Shown: piece by piece, positions 26,921 to 36,991 of the stretch
Layout of the letters: every line of letters begins with the position of its first letter
How positions within the stretch are numbered: position 1 is the stretch's first letter
NCBI GenBank assembly: GCA_017557425.1
Contig: JAFYYU010000015.1
Location: 62,001-126,000 of the forward strand
Direction: 5' to 3'
Length of the DNA: 64,000 nt
Source of the DNA: Muribaculaceae bacterium
Lineage (GTDB): Bacteria > Bacteroidota > Bacteroidia > Bacteroidales > Muribaculaceae
Translations under genes and position numbers: made by a program
The notes under the pieces: model-generated
Database searches by the model: none
What the model was told of the DNA's origin: nothing
The model's input: the letters and a program-made list of their open reading frames with translations, nothing else

Positions 26921-29041
26921 ATGAGAAAAGAAAGGATTTTACTCATGAGCAGTGCTTTGATTGCAGCGTCGGCTGTAACGGCGCAGGCTCGTATCAACTA
27001 CCCCGACACGCGCCGCGTGGACACGGTTGACACTTACTTCGGCACCCAGGTGCCCGACCCTTACCGCTGGCTGGAAGATGACCGCAGCGCCGAGACCGAG
27101 GCATGGGTCAACGCCCAGAACAAGGTGACACAGAACTATCTGTCCAAGATTCCCTTCCGCAAGGACGTGAAAAAGCGCATCACCGAACTTGCCAACTACG
27201 AGAAGATGGGCGCACCCTTCAAAGTGAAGGACAAATTCTACTTCTTCAAGAACAATGGCCTGCAGAACCAGAGCGTGCTCTACGAGTATGACAAGGACGG
27301 CAACCACAAGTTGATGCTCGACCCCAACACGTTGAGCGACGACGGCACTGTGGCGCTGCAGCAGCTGGATTTCTCCCATGACGGCCGCTACCTGGCCTAC
27401 GTCATCACCCGCAGTGGCAGTGACTGGAACGAGATCTTTGTGAAGGATCTCAAAGAGGACAAGGTGCTTGACGACCACATCGTCTGGGCCAAGTTCACCG
27501 ACGCACAGTGGCTGGGCGACGGCTTTTTCTACAGCGGCTATGACGCCCCCGAGGACGCCAAAACCTCCAAGAACGAGTTCCAGAAGGTGTATTACCACAA
27601 GCTGGGAACGCCCCAAAGCGAGGACTACATCGAGTACCAGGACAAGAGCGAGCCCTTGCATTTCCATCAGGTGAGCGTCAGCGAGGATGAGCGCTATGTC
27701 ATCCTGTGGAAGAGCGATGCCGAGGGTAACGACATCTATGTCAAGGACCTCAAGGACCGCAACCCGCACTACGTGCAGCTCATCGGCGGCATGAAGTATG
27801 AACGCGGCATCATCGGCATCGACAACGGCAAAATCTATGTCACCACCAACGAGAACGCCCCCAAGGGCAAGATTCTCTCCTATGATGCCGAGACCTTGTC
27901 TCCCGCCAGCTGCGCCGAGTTCATCCCCGAGCAGGAATCAGTACTCACGGGCGCCCAGATGGCCGACCACAAGTTCATCCTCACTTATGACAAGGATGCT
28001 TCGAGCCACCCCTACCTCTATGACCAGAACGGCAAACTCATCCGCGAGATTGAGCTGCCCACCTTCGGCTCGGTAGGCTTCAGCTCCAAGAAGAATGCCA
28101 AGGAGGTATTCTACAGCTTCGCCAGCTACACCTTCCCCGGTGCCATCTACAAGTATGACCTCGAGACGGGCAAGAGTGAGCTCTTCTTCCAGCCTAAGGT
28201 CAACCTCAAGAGCGAGGACTATGTGACCGAGCAGGTGTTCTTCAACAGCAAGGACGGCACCCGCATCCCCATGTTCCTCGTTTACAAGAAGGGCCTGAAG
28301 CGTGACGGACAGCGTCCAACCTTCCTCTACGGTTACGGCGGCTTCAACGTGAGCCTCAACCCCGCTTTCACCTACACCCGCACCCTGTTCGCTATGCTTG
28401 ACTGCGGCGGCATTTGCGCCTATGTCAACCTGCGTGGCGGTGGCGAGTACGGCGAGGACTGGCACCAGGCCGGCACCAAGATGAACAAGCAGAACGTCTT
28501 TGACGACTTCATCGCCGCTGCCGAGTGGCTCATCGACAACAAGTACACTAACCCCAAGAAGCTCGCCTGCAACGGCGCCAGCAACGGCGGTCTGCTCGTC
28601 GGTGCCGTGGTCAACCAGCGTCCCGACCTGTTTGCCTGTGCCGTGCCCCAGGTGGGTGTGATGGACATGCTGCGCTACCACGAGTTCACCATCGGCTGGA
28701 ACTGGGCCCCCGACTACGGCCGCAGCGATGACAGCCCAGAGATGTTCAAGTACCTGCGCGACTATTCGCCCCTGCATAACATCAAGAACGACGGCACCCC
28801 CTACCCCGCAATCATGGTCACCACCGGCGACCACGATGACCGCGTAGTGCCCGCCCACAGCTTCAAGTATGCCGCCGAGCTGCAGCACTGCAACACCGGC
28901 GACCAGCCCAAGCTCATCCGCATCGACAGCAAGGCAGGTCACGGCCACAGCAAGCCCATCAGCAAAATCATCGACGAGTACACCGACATCCAGGCCTTCA
29001 TCATGTACAACCTGGGCGTCAAGTACAAATACAAAAAGTAA
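26921..29041 (+). CDS. Prolyl oligopeptidase (S9A)
   Basis: 706 residues with a signal peptide (cleavage near residue 23, AQA-R), so periplasmic. N-terminal YPDTRRVDTVDTYFGTQVPDPYRWLEDD is the family opening, followed by a seven-bladed propeller (to about 420) and an alpha/beta-hydrolase domain. Catalytic Ser554 is in NGASNGGLL, the Asp in GDHDDRVVPAHS and His674 in KAGHGHSKP. It cleaves after proline in short peptides. The propeller limits substrates to oligopeptides, so it probably finishes peptides made by surface proteases such as the divergent S8 enzyme. Ends at a strong terminator. Confidence 0.95.
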   Translation: MRKERILLMSSALIAASAVTAQARINYPDTRRVDTVDTYFGTQVPDPYRWLEDDRSAETEAWVNAQNKVTQNYLSKIPFRKDVKKRITELANYEKMGAPFKVKDKFYFFKNNGLQNQSVLYEYDKDGNHKLMLDPNTLSDDGTVALQQLDFSHDGRYLAYVITRSGSDWNEIFVKDLKEDKVLDDHIVWAKFTDAQWLGDGFFYSGYDAPEDAKTSKNEFQKVYYHKLGTPQSEDYIEYQDKSEPLHFHQVSVSEDERYVILWKSDAEGNDIYVKDLKDRNPHYVQLIGGMKYERGIIGIDNGKIYVTTNENAPKGKILSYDAETLSPASCAEFIPEQESVLTGAQMADHKFILTYDKDASSHPYLYDQNGKLIREIELPTFGSVGFSSKKNAKEVFYSFASYTFPGAIYKYDLETGKSELFFQPKVNLKSEDYVTEQVFFNSKDGTRIPMFLVYKKGLKRDGQRPTFLYGYGGFNVSLNPAFTYTRTLFAMLDCGGICAYVNLRGGGEYGEDWHQAGTKMNKQNVFDDFIAAAEWLIDNKYTNPKKLACNGASNGGLLVGAVVNQRPDLFACAVPQVGVMDMLRYHEFTIGWNWAPDYGRSDDSPEMFKYLRDYSPLHNIKNDGTPYPAIMVTTGDHDDRVVPAHSFKYAAELQHCNTGDQPKLIRIDSKAGHGHSKPISKIIDEYTDIQAFIMYNLGVKYKYKK

Positions 29042-29054
29042 CTTTAAACTCTCA

Positions 29055-29080
29055 GGCGGGCCTTCTAGCCCGCCTTTTTT
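29055..29080 (+). terminator. Terminator of prolyl oligopeptidase gene
   Basis: GGCGGGC (29055-29061) / GCCCGCC (29068-29074), six-base loop, then TTTTTT. Confidence 0.9.
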
Positions 29081-29173
29081 GTACCTTTGCCGCCCAAGGG
29101 CGGCGAAGGCAGGCGGCGCCTCGACAATGCTAAAAAGAATTTTTGGCATTGTGCTCGGCTTGCACTACCTTTG
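29081..29173 (+). promoter_or_regulatory. Palindromic promoter element, copy B (uvrA paralogue)
   Basis: Begins with TACCTTTGCC and a GCCGCCC / GGGCGGC hairpin, then AGGCGGCGCCTCG, then a stem ACAATGC...AAAAA / TTTTTGGCATTGT. The right arm contains the -33 TTG (29143-29145); 20 bases later is TACCTTTG (29166-29173). The spacer contains GCTCGGCTTGCAC. The start codon is only 5 bases after the -7 box, giving a nearly leaderless mRNA. Confidence 0.8.
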
Positions 29174-29178
29174 CAGGC

Positions 29179-31443
<2,265 letters not shown>

Positions 31444-31488
31444 TTCTGACGACCAGTTTAGAGTTTAGAAATAATATAGAAGAAACTG

Positions 31489-32040
31489 TTAGAAACCTCG
31501 GTTGTTTTTTCTCATACGATTCATCCTCTCGGCAAAGCCTCCGTCATTGAGGAAATCTTGTTCTAGCCGTTCAAGTTGCTTAAAAAGCAGGTAGTCTGCC
31601 TGATTGATGAGGATAATCGCCATGTTGGCGATAGTCTCGGGTGGGCGTGTCTCACAAAGTTTCATGAAGAACCCGGCATCGTTGTGCTGTCGGCCTAATT
31701 TTCTCATGGCCTTCCACTCTACTGAGTTCTCCTCCCACTGCCGGTGGCCGCGAGTCCGCAGATAGTCCATATAGTCCTCGAGGAGTTCCTGAAGGCTTGC
31801 TTTGGCGACATTTATGAGTTTGATTTCGGTCTTGGCTGATGTGGCGGATGCCGCACAGCCCTCGATGATGTTCTGCTTGCCTGATCGCGCTGCTTGCACC
31901 ATCTGGTCGATGGTGCGGTCTTTACCGCTCAAATAGTTGTGGCAGAAGTAGTAGGTCATCTCGTAGATGACCTCGGTCTTTTGGTAAGAGAGGAGTTTGC
32001 GGTAGTTGCCGCTGTGACGAATCAGTTTCTCGTCGCCCAT
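31489..32040 (-). CDS. Four-helix-bundle suffix protein
   Basis: 183 residues from the ATG in front of GDEKLIRHSGNYRKLL. An upstream extension of the frame runs through a repeat array and is not coding. Helical and charged; the segment SYQKTEVIYEMTYYFCHNYL and RSGKQNIIEGCAASATSAKT match the four helix bundle suffix domain, related to the 23S rRNA intervening-sequence protein family. Such proteins occur singly in Bacteroidales next to housekeeping genes; no function is proven, RNA or protein contact being a guess. Divergent from ruvB. The leader contains a long GACTTTAGGGACCTTAAAG-type array. Confidence 0.8.
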   Translation of the reverse strand: MGDEKLIRHSGNYRKLLSYQKTEVIYEMTYYFCHNYLSGKDRTIDQMVQAARSGKQNIIEGCAASATSAKTEIKLINVAKASLQELLEDYMDYLRTRGHRQWEENSVEWKAMRKLGRQHNDAGFFMKLCETRPPETIANMAIILINQADYLLFKQLERLEQDFLNDGGFAERMNRMRKNNRGF

Positions 32041-32124
32041 GATTAAATCTGGTTTTATTGTTAGTGTCTTTAAGGTCCTTAGGGTCCTTAAGGACTTTAG
32101 GGACTTTAAAGTCGTTTGAGATTG

Positions 32125-32132
32125 CAAAGATA
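32125..32132 (-). promoter_or_regulatory. -7 box of four-helix-bundle gene
   Basis: TATCTTTG on the minus strand, 84 bases before the start codon; the repeat array at 32062-32112 lies within the leader. No clear -33 box. Confidence 0.45.
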
Positions 32133-32184
32133 ATGAAAAATGCGATTTCTTTTAGTTGACGGGCTTGGATTCGGAAATTATATC

Positions 32185-32192
32185 TAAATTTG
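32185..32192 (+). promoter_or_regulatory. -7 box of ruvB
   Basis: TAAATTTG, with a TTG at 32165-32167 (17-base spacing). The ATG follows 8 bases later, so the mRNA has almost no leader. Confidence 0.5.
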
Positions 32193-32200
32193 TAGTCGGT

Positions 32201-33217
32201 ATGGAGGAATTTGATATTAGGAGGGAGTCGTTGAAGACCGATCAGGATTTTGAGCGGGCGTTGAGGCCTGTGCGTTTTGAGGATTTTGCCGGACAGGACA
32301 AGATCATCGAGAATCTGCGTGTGTTCGTGGCTGCCGCTAAGCTGCGCGGCGAGTCGCTGGATCATGTGCTGTTCCATGGCCCTCCGGGTCTGGGCAAAAC
32401 GACGTTGAGCAACATCATCGCCAACGAGCTGGGCGTGGGCTTCAAGGTAACCTCAGGGCCCGTTCTGGACAAGCCTGGCGACTTGGCAGGCTTGCTCACA
32501 TCGCTCGACGAGAACGACGTGCTGTTCATCGACGAGATCCACCGCCTAAGTCCCATCGTGGAGGAGTACCTCTACAGCGCGATGGAGGACTACCGCATCG
32601 ACATCATGATCGACAAGGGTCCCGGCGCACGCTCGGTGCAGCTGACGCTGGCCCCGTTCACCCTTATCGGCGCCACCACACGCAGCGGCCTGCTGACGTC
32701 GCCGCTTAGGGCGCGTTTCGGCATCAACTGCCACCTGGAGTACTATGACCACAAGGTGCTAGAGGGCATCATCCGCCGCTCGGCACGCCTGCTCAATGTG
32801 CCCATCGATGACAAAGCGGCCATCGAGATTGCCCTGCGCAGCCGCGGTACGCCACGTATCGCCAATTCGCTGCTGCGTCGCGTGCGCGACTTCGCCCAGG
32901 TGAAAGGCAGCGGCCGCATCGACCTGGAGATTGCCAGCTATGCCCTCGAAGCGCTGAACATCGACAAATACGGCCTCGACGAGATCGACAACAAGATCCT
33001 GCTGACCATTATCGACAAGTTCAACGGCGGCCCCGTGGGTCTGAACACCATCGCCACCGCCATGAACGAGGACGCCGGCACCATCGAGGAGGTCTATGAG
33101 CCCTACCTGATCAAGGAAGGCTTCATTAACCGCACCCCGCGCGGCCGCGAGGCGACCATGCTCGCCTACAACCACCTGAAACGCGAACGCCCCGGCGAAG
33201 TGGGAAGCATTTTTTAA
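32201..33217 (+). CDS. ruvB: Holliday junction DNA helicase RuvB
   Basis: 338 residues, normal length. AAA+ motor of the RuvAB branch-migration complex. Opens with the [14 protein letters not shown] segment; Walker [10 protein letters not shown] (60-68), Walker [11 protein letters not shown], sensor 1 [10 protein letters not shown], followed by the small helical domain and a winged-helix C-terminus ([13 protein letters not shown]). The start at ATG 32201 agrees with the family; the frame is open upstream, but that part includes the -7 box. A flippase gene follows at 54 bases. Confidence 0.96.
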   Translation: MEEFDIRRESLKTDQDFERALRPVRFEDFAGQDKIIENLRVFVAAAKLRGESLDHVLFHGPPGLGKTTLSNIIANELGVGFKVTSGPVLDKPGDLAGLLTSLDENDVLFIDEIHRLSPIVEEYLYSAMEDYRIDIMIDKGPGARSVQLTLAPFTLIGATTRSGLLTSPLRARFGINCHLEYYDHKVLEGIIRRSARLLNVPIDDKAAIEIALRSRGTPRIANSLLRRVRDFAQVKGSGRIDLEIASYALEALNIDKYGLDEIDNKILLTIIDKFNGGPVGLNTIATAMNEDAGTIEEVYEPYLIKEGFINRTPRGREATMLAYNHLKRERPGEVGSIF

Positions 33218-33271
33218 TTTTATGCGTTAAAGACCTTAAGGACTTTAGGGACCTTAAAGACACTGAAAACA

Positions 33272-34771
33272 ATGGCTAACCTGAAATCATTGGCAAAAGA
33301 CACTGCCATCTACGGCTTGAGCAGCATCATCGGGCGATTCCTGAACTATCTGCTCGTGCCGCTATATACCGCCAAGATGTCGGCCGCCTCGGGAGGCTAC
33401 GGCGTCATTACCAACGTATATGCCTACACGGCACTGCTACTCGTTATCCTCACCTACGGCATGGAGACGACCTATTTCCGCTTTGCCAACAAGAGCGAGG
33501 AGAACCCCAACACTGTCTATAGCACAACGCTCATCAGCGTGGGCACCACCTCACTGCTGTTCATCCTGATGGTACTGGCTTTCCTGCCTGGCATCTCAGG
33601 GTGGATGGGCTATGCGGCTCACCCCGAGTACGTCTGGACGATGGCCATCGTGGTCGCCCTCGACGCCTTCCAGTGCATCCCGTTCGCCTATCTGCGTTAC
33701 CAGCGCCGCCCGTGGAAGTTCGCCGCCCTCAAACTGCTGTTCATCTTCCTGAACATCGGGCTGAACCTGCTCTATTTCGTCGCCCTGCCCGCCTTGTACA
33801 AGACCCACCCCGACATCATCGGCAAAATCTACGACCCCACCGTGGGCGTGGGCTACGCCTTCTTCATCAACTTGTTCTGCACAGGTCTGATCACGTTCTT
33901 CTTCAGGAAAGAGCTCACAGGTATCAAATACAAGTTTGACCGGGCGCTGTTGAAGCGTATGCTCAAATACGCCTGGCCCATCCTGGTGCTGGGTATCGCG
34001 GGCATCCTGAACCAGACGTTCGACAAGATGTTCTTCCCCAAGATCTACAAACAGGCCGACATGCAAACGCAGCTGGGCATCTACGGCGCTGTGGTGAAAA
34101 TCGCCATGATCATGGCGCTGATTACACAGGCCTTCCGCTTTGCCTACGAGCCCTTCGTGTTCGGCAAGAGCCAGGACAAGGACAGCCGCGAGACCTATGC
34201 TCAGGCCATGCGCTACTTCGTCATCTTCACTCTGCTGGCGTTTCTGGCGGTGATTGCCTGGATTGATATCCTCAAGATCCTCTTCCTGCGCAACCAGGAC
34301 TATTGGGTAGGCCTCAAAGTCGTGCCTATCGTCATGGCCGCCGAAATCATGATGGGCATCTACTTCAACCTGTCGTTCTGGTACAAACTCATCGACAAGA
34401 CCATCTGGGGCGCGTGGTTCTCGGGCATCGGTTGTGCGGTGCTGATACTGGTCAACGTCCTGTTTGTGCCCAAGTACGGCTATATCGCCTGCGCCTGGGG
34501 AGGTGTTGCGGGCTATGGCACAGCGATGGTGCTTAGCTATCTAGTGGGGCAAAAGTATTACCCCATCCGCTATCCCATGCGCGACATCCTGCTCTACGTC
34601 GTCGTATCGGCCGTCCTGTTCGCCGCGATGATGCTCCCCGTGGAGAACATGTGGCTCAAGCTTATTTACCGCACTTTCCTGCTCCTGCTCTTCATCGGCT
34701 TTATCTACCGCAAGGAGCACCTCCGACCGATGCTGGCCCAGGCGCCCTTCATCGGCCGCTTCTTCAAGTAA
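33272..34771 (+). CDS. Polysaccharide flippase (Wzx/MurJ-like, MOP superfamily)
   Basis: 499 residues, about 14 membrane helices covering nearly the whole length. The opening KDTAIYGLSSIIGRFLNYLLVPLYT is the usual first helix of polysaccharide biosynthesis proteins of the MOP superfamily, which move lipid-linked sugars across the inner membrane. Acidic or charged residues within helices are few, as expected. In Bacteroidales a gene of this type is regularly found after ruvB, so it is probably a conserved envelope gene rather than part of a capsule cluster. The leader is a TTAAGGACTTTAGGG-type array ending 8 bases before the ATG. Ends at a shared terminator. Confidence 0.87.
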   Translation: MANLKSLAKDTAIYGLSSIIGRFLNYLLVPLYTAKMSAASGGYGVITNVYAYTALLLVILTYGMETTYFRFANKSEENPNTVYSTTLISVGTTSLLFILMVLAFLPGISGWMGYAAHPEYVWTMAIVVALDAFQCIPFAYLRYQRRPWKFAALKLLFIFLNIGLNLLYFVALPALYKTHPDIIGKIYDPTVGVGYAFFINLFCTGLITFFFRKELTGIKYKFDRALLKRMLKYAWPILVLGIAGILNQTFDKMFFPKIYKQADMQTQLGIYGAVVKIAMIMALITQAFRFAYEPFVFGKSQDKDSRETYAQAMRYFVIFTLLAFLAVIAWIDILKILFLRNQDYWVGLKVVPIVMAAEIMMGIYFNLSFWYKLIDKTIWGAWFSGIGCAVLILVNVLFVPKYGYIACAWGGVAGYGTAMVLSYLVGQKYYPIRYPMRDILLYVVVSAVLFAAMMLPVENMWLKLIYRTFLLLLFIGFIYRKEHLRPMLAQAPFIGRFFK

Positions 34772-34793
34772 TCCCCTATGACAATACCGCAAA

Positions 34794-34825
34794 AATCGGG
34801 GCACTCACAGTTCGAGGCCCCGATT
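34794..34825. terminator. Bidirectional terminator
   Basis: AATCGGGGC (34794-34802) / GCCCCGATT (34817-34825), perfect nine-base stem between the convergent flippase and dockerin-like genes. Confidence 0.75.
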
Positions 34826-34848
34826 CTTGTTGAATGTGTTCAGGGCAA

Positions 34849-36810
34849 TCAGTCAAACAGGATGATGTTGATGAGGCAGTTCACATCGGCGATGTTCAGC
34901 TCACCGTCATCGTTCAAGTCACCAACAAGGACGTATCGACCGCCATGGTGCTCTATCTTGACGGGATAGAGCTCCAACTGGCCTTTGTAAACCGTCAAAA
35001 AGCCCGTGATATCATAGGTGCCATCACCACCCACCCACTCGGCTGTGGTCCTTCCTGTCAGAATCCTGTTAATCAATTCCCAAATATCGGCAATGTTCAC
35101 CTCATAATCGAGGTTAAGGTCTGCACAGACGTCTGGGTACACATAGCCGCCATTACCGACTTCAGTAGTATCGACATTGAATTTGTTGAACATGATAATC
35201 CTTTCAGTCCCGTCATCGACATAGGTGTTGCCTTCATCGTCTTTAACAAGAGTCACACCCACTAATTTGACATACCAATGCACCAGATTAAATGACAATT
35301 CCTCGACGGGAAACACAATGGGCTCAACAGGATCAGTCTTGCCAATCTTGGTCCACTCGCCATCGTTTGAAAGCTGCCTATTGCTTTGGTACTCGGTCCA
35401 GCTGGCACAGCCGATGATCTGGTCACCATTCTCGAAGGGGCCTCCCGCATCGAAACCATAAATCAAGCCATATTCACCGCAGGAGTCCTTCACATACAGA
35501 TTGGCGCCATTTTGATAGATGACAGTCAAGGGACACCCAAATTCAGCGACCTGGCCTTTTTTATACTCATACAAGTCTGCTAAGCAGCAAACTGGGGGAG
35601 GTGGTGGAATGATCGATGAATCCTCGATGATGAGAAGCTGAAGATTCGATCTAAAAGACGTGACTATCGCTCTTATATCTTGGAGCTGCGTCGGGGAAAC
35701 AGTGTATGTCAACTGCGGATAATACGGGCAGCTATTGCCCTGCTGATCGATGACCAGTTGGTGTTCCTGATCAATATATACACCTTTCAGCTCCACATAG
35801 TGAGCCCACAACTCCGCGCTTATTTGGGGAATGGTAATCAGTTCGGGCACAACAACCTCGGTGCGGCTGGCGGGCTGGAAGCCAGTAAGGTTAGACAGTT
35901 CGGCATGGCCGTCATAGGTCGTTTTTGTGCCTCCCCAGCCTGGCGGGATGACATCCCCCGTGTGATAGGTCTGGTTCGTTTGGCCATAAACCAGCCCATA
36001 GCCATAAACCTGGCCACACTCGTCCCTGAGGTACAGATTAAGGCCCGACTGGTAGAGCACTGTCGCCTCGTGATTGAAAACGACCCGCTCATTGTTGGCA
36101 AGACCGTCCAAATCCCCCAGGCAGACGTCGGGAAGCTGCTTAAAAACATAAGTCTCACTAACGACCGGGCTCATTTCTCCATCGAGAACCGAGACAGCTT
36201 TCACTGTCGCATCGCTATCCAATGTAAAGGGGGCTGTGTATTGGGCCGATGACGTTGTGGGAGTAGTACCGTCAAGCGTGTAGTAGATTGCAGCGCCCTC
36301 GGTGACACAGGCCATACTCACCTCGACAGGTTCATAATATGTACCACCCAATGGATTGATGATGGGAGGTAACAGCCCCTCATCGCCGTCCACGGTCACC
36401 ACAACCTTTGTGACGCGAACTTGACCATAAGAGGCCACAAAAGTGACGCACGGCTGCTTGCCAGACCAACACCCGATATAGCCGTTCACGGCATAGGAGC
36501 CGCCGTTGACAGTGAGATTCGCTGGACCATATTGGCCATCGTCTTGCCCCACGCAATAAAAAACAATAGATGTGATATCACCGACAGAGGAGCAGATGGT
36601 TATGCTGTGCCCCTTGTAGAAGCGGTAATGTGTGCCATTAGTCACACCCTGCTCGATATTCATGGAGATGCCGTTTTTAGCGATGGTGTATTCACCGGCA
36701 GTGCCCCCGCCTTCAACATAGTCAACGGTGGCATCAAACGTAACCTCAAAAGCGCAAACAACCGAGGAAAAAGCAAGATATAAAAGCAGTAAAGAGAGGT
36801 ATCTTTTCAT
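34849..36810 (-). CDS. Secreted multidomain protein with dockerin-like C-terminus (paralogue 1)
   Basis: 653 residues. Signal peptide 1-20. A beta-sandwich domain (about 21-150, FDATVDYVEGGGTAGEYTI and ITSIVFYCVGQDDGQYGP) is followed by a CHB_HEX_C-type domain (EGAAIYYTLDGTTPTTSSAQ), then two OB-fold-like domains (VLYQSGLNLYLRDECGQVYG and VIYQNGANLYVKDSCGEYGL). The last 90 residues contain dockerin-like units DLNLDYEVNIADIWELIN and GDLNDDGELNIADVNCLIN, the first with a degenerate calcium loop. Domain order is the same as in the next gene upstream, so the pair arose by tandem duplication. Function unknown; export and carbohydrate or DNA binding by the OB folds are inferences. Confidence 0.78.
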   Translation of the reverse strand: MKRYLSLLLLYLAFSSVVCAFEVTFDATVDYVEGGGTAGEYTIAKNGISMNIEQGVTNGTHYRFYKGHSITICSSVGDITSIVFYCVGQDDGQYGPANLTVNGGSYAVNGYIGCWSGKQPCVTFVASYGQVRVTKVVVTVDGDEGLLPPIINPLGGTYYEPVEVSMACVTEGAAIYYTLDGTTPTTSSAQYTAPFTLDSDATVKAVSVLDGEMSPVVSETYVFKQLPDVCLGDLDGLANNERVVFNHEATVLYQSGLNLYLRDECGQVYGYGLVYGQTNQTYHTGDVIPPGWGGTKTTYDGHAELSNLTGFQPASRTEVVVPELITIPQISAELWAHYVELKGVYIDQEHQLVIDQQGNSCPYYPQLTYTVSPTQLQDIRAIVTSFRSNLQLLIIEDSSIIPPPPPVCCLADLYEYKKGQVAEFGCPLTVIYQNGANLYVKDSCGEYGLIYGFDAGGPFENGDQIIGCASWTEYQSNRQLSNDGEWTKIGKTDPVEPIVFPVEELSFNLVHWYVKLVGVTLVKDDEGNTYVDDGTERIIMFNKFNVDTTEVGNGGYVYPDVCADLNLDYEVNIADIWELINRILTGRTTAEWVGGDGTYDITGFLTVYKGQLELYPVKIEHHGGRYVLVGDLNDDGELNIADVNCLINIILFD

Positions 36811-36862
36811 CGATAAATGATATAAAATATGATTTGATATTTTTCCTATTTAGTAAACAAAT

Positions 36863-36887
36863 CGGGGCCCACAATGTGTGGGCCCCG
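36863..36887 (-). terminator. Terminator between the two paralogues
   Basis: Perfect 11-bp stem CGGGGCCCACA / TGTGGGCCCCG with a three-base loop; on the minus strand it is followed by ATTTGTTT. Confidence 0.75.
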
Positions 36888-36991
36888 AGTAAGTCTAAAT
36901 CGCAGCAGTGATGAACCGGACGCTTAATCCAGAAACAGGTTTGGTTCCAGAAAGTAGAGCCATTATCATCAACTGCATGATGAGAGGATCA

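Noticed and set aside
27938..29149. 403-codon minus-strand frame opposite the prolyl oligopeptidase gene, and a similar one at 29971-31239 opposite the uvrA paralogue
   Set aside because: Both are low-complexity antisense products of G/C-rich codons, without start context or promoter.
29143..29178. Extended N-terminus for the uvrA paralogue
   Set aside because: These codons contain the -33 and -7 boxes of the palindromic promoter.
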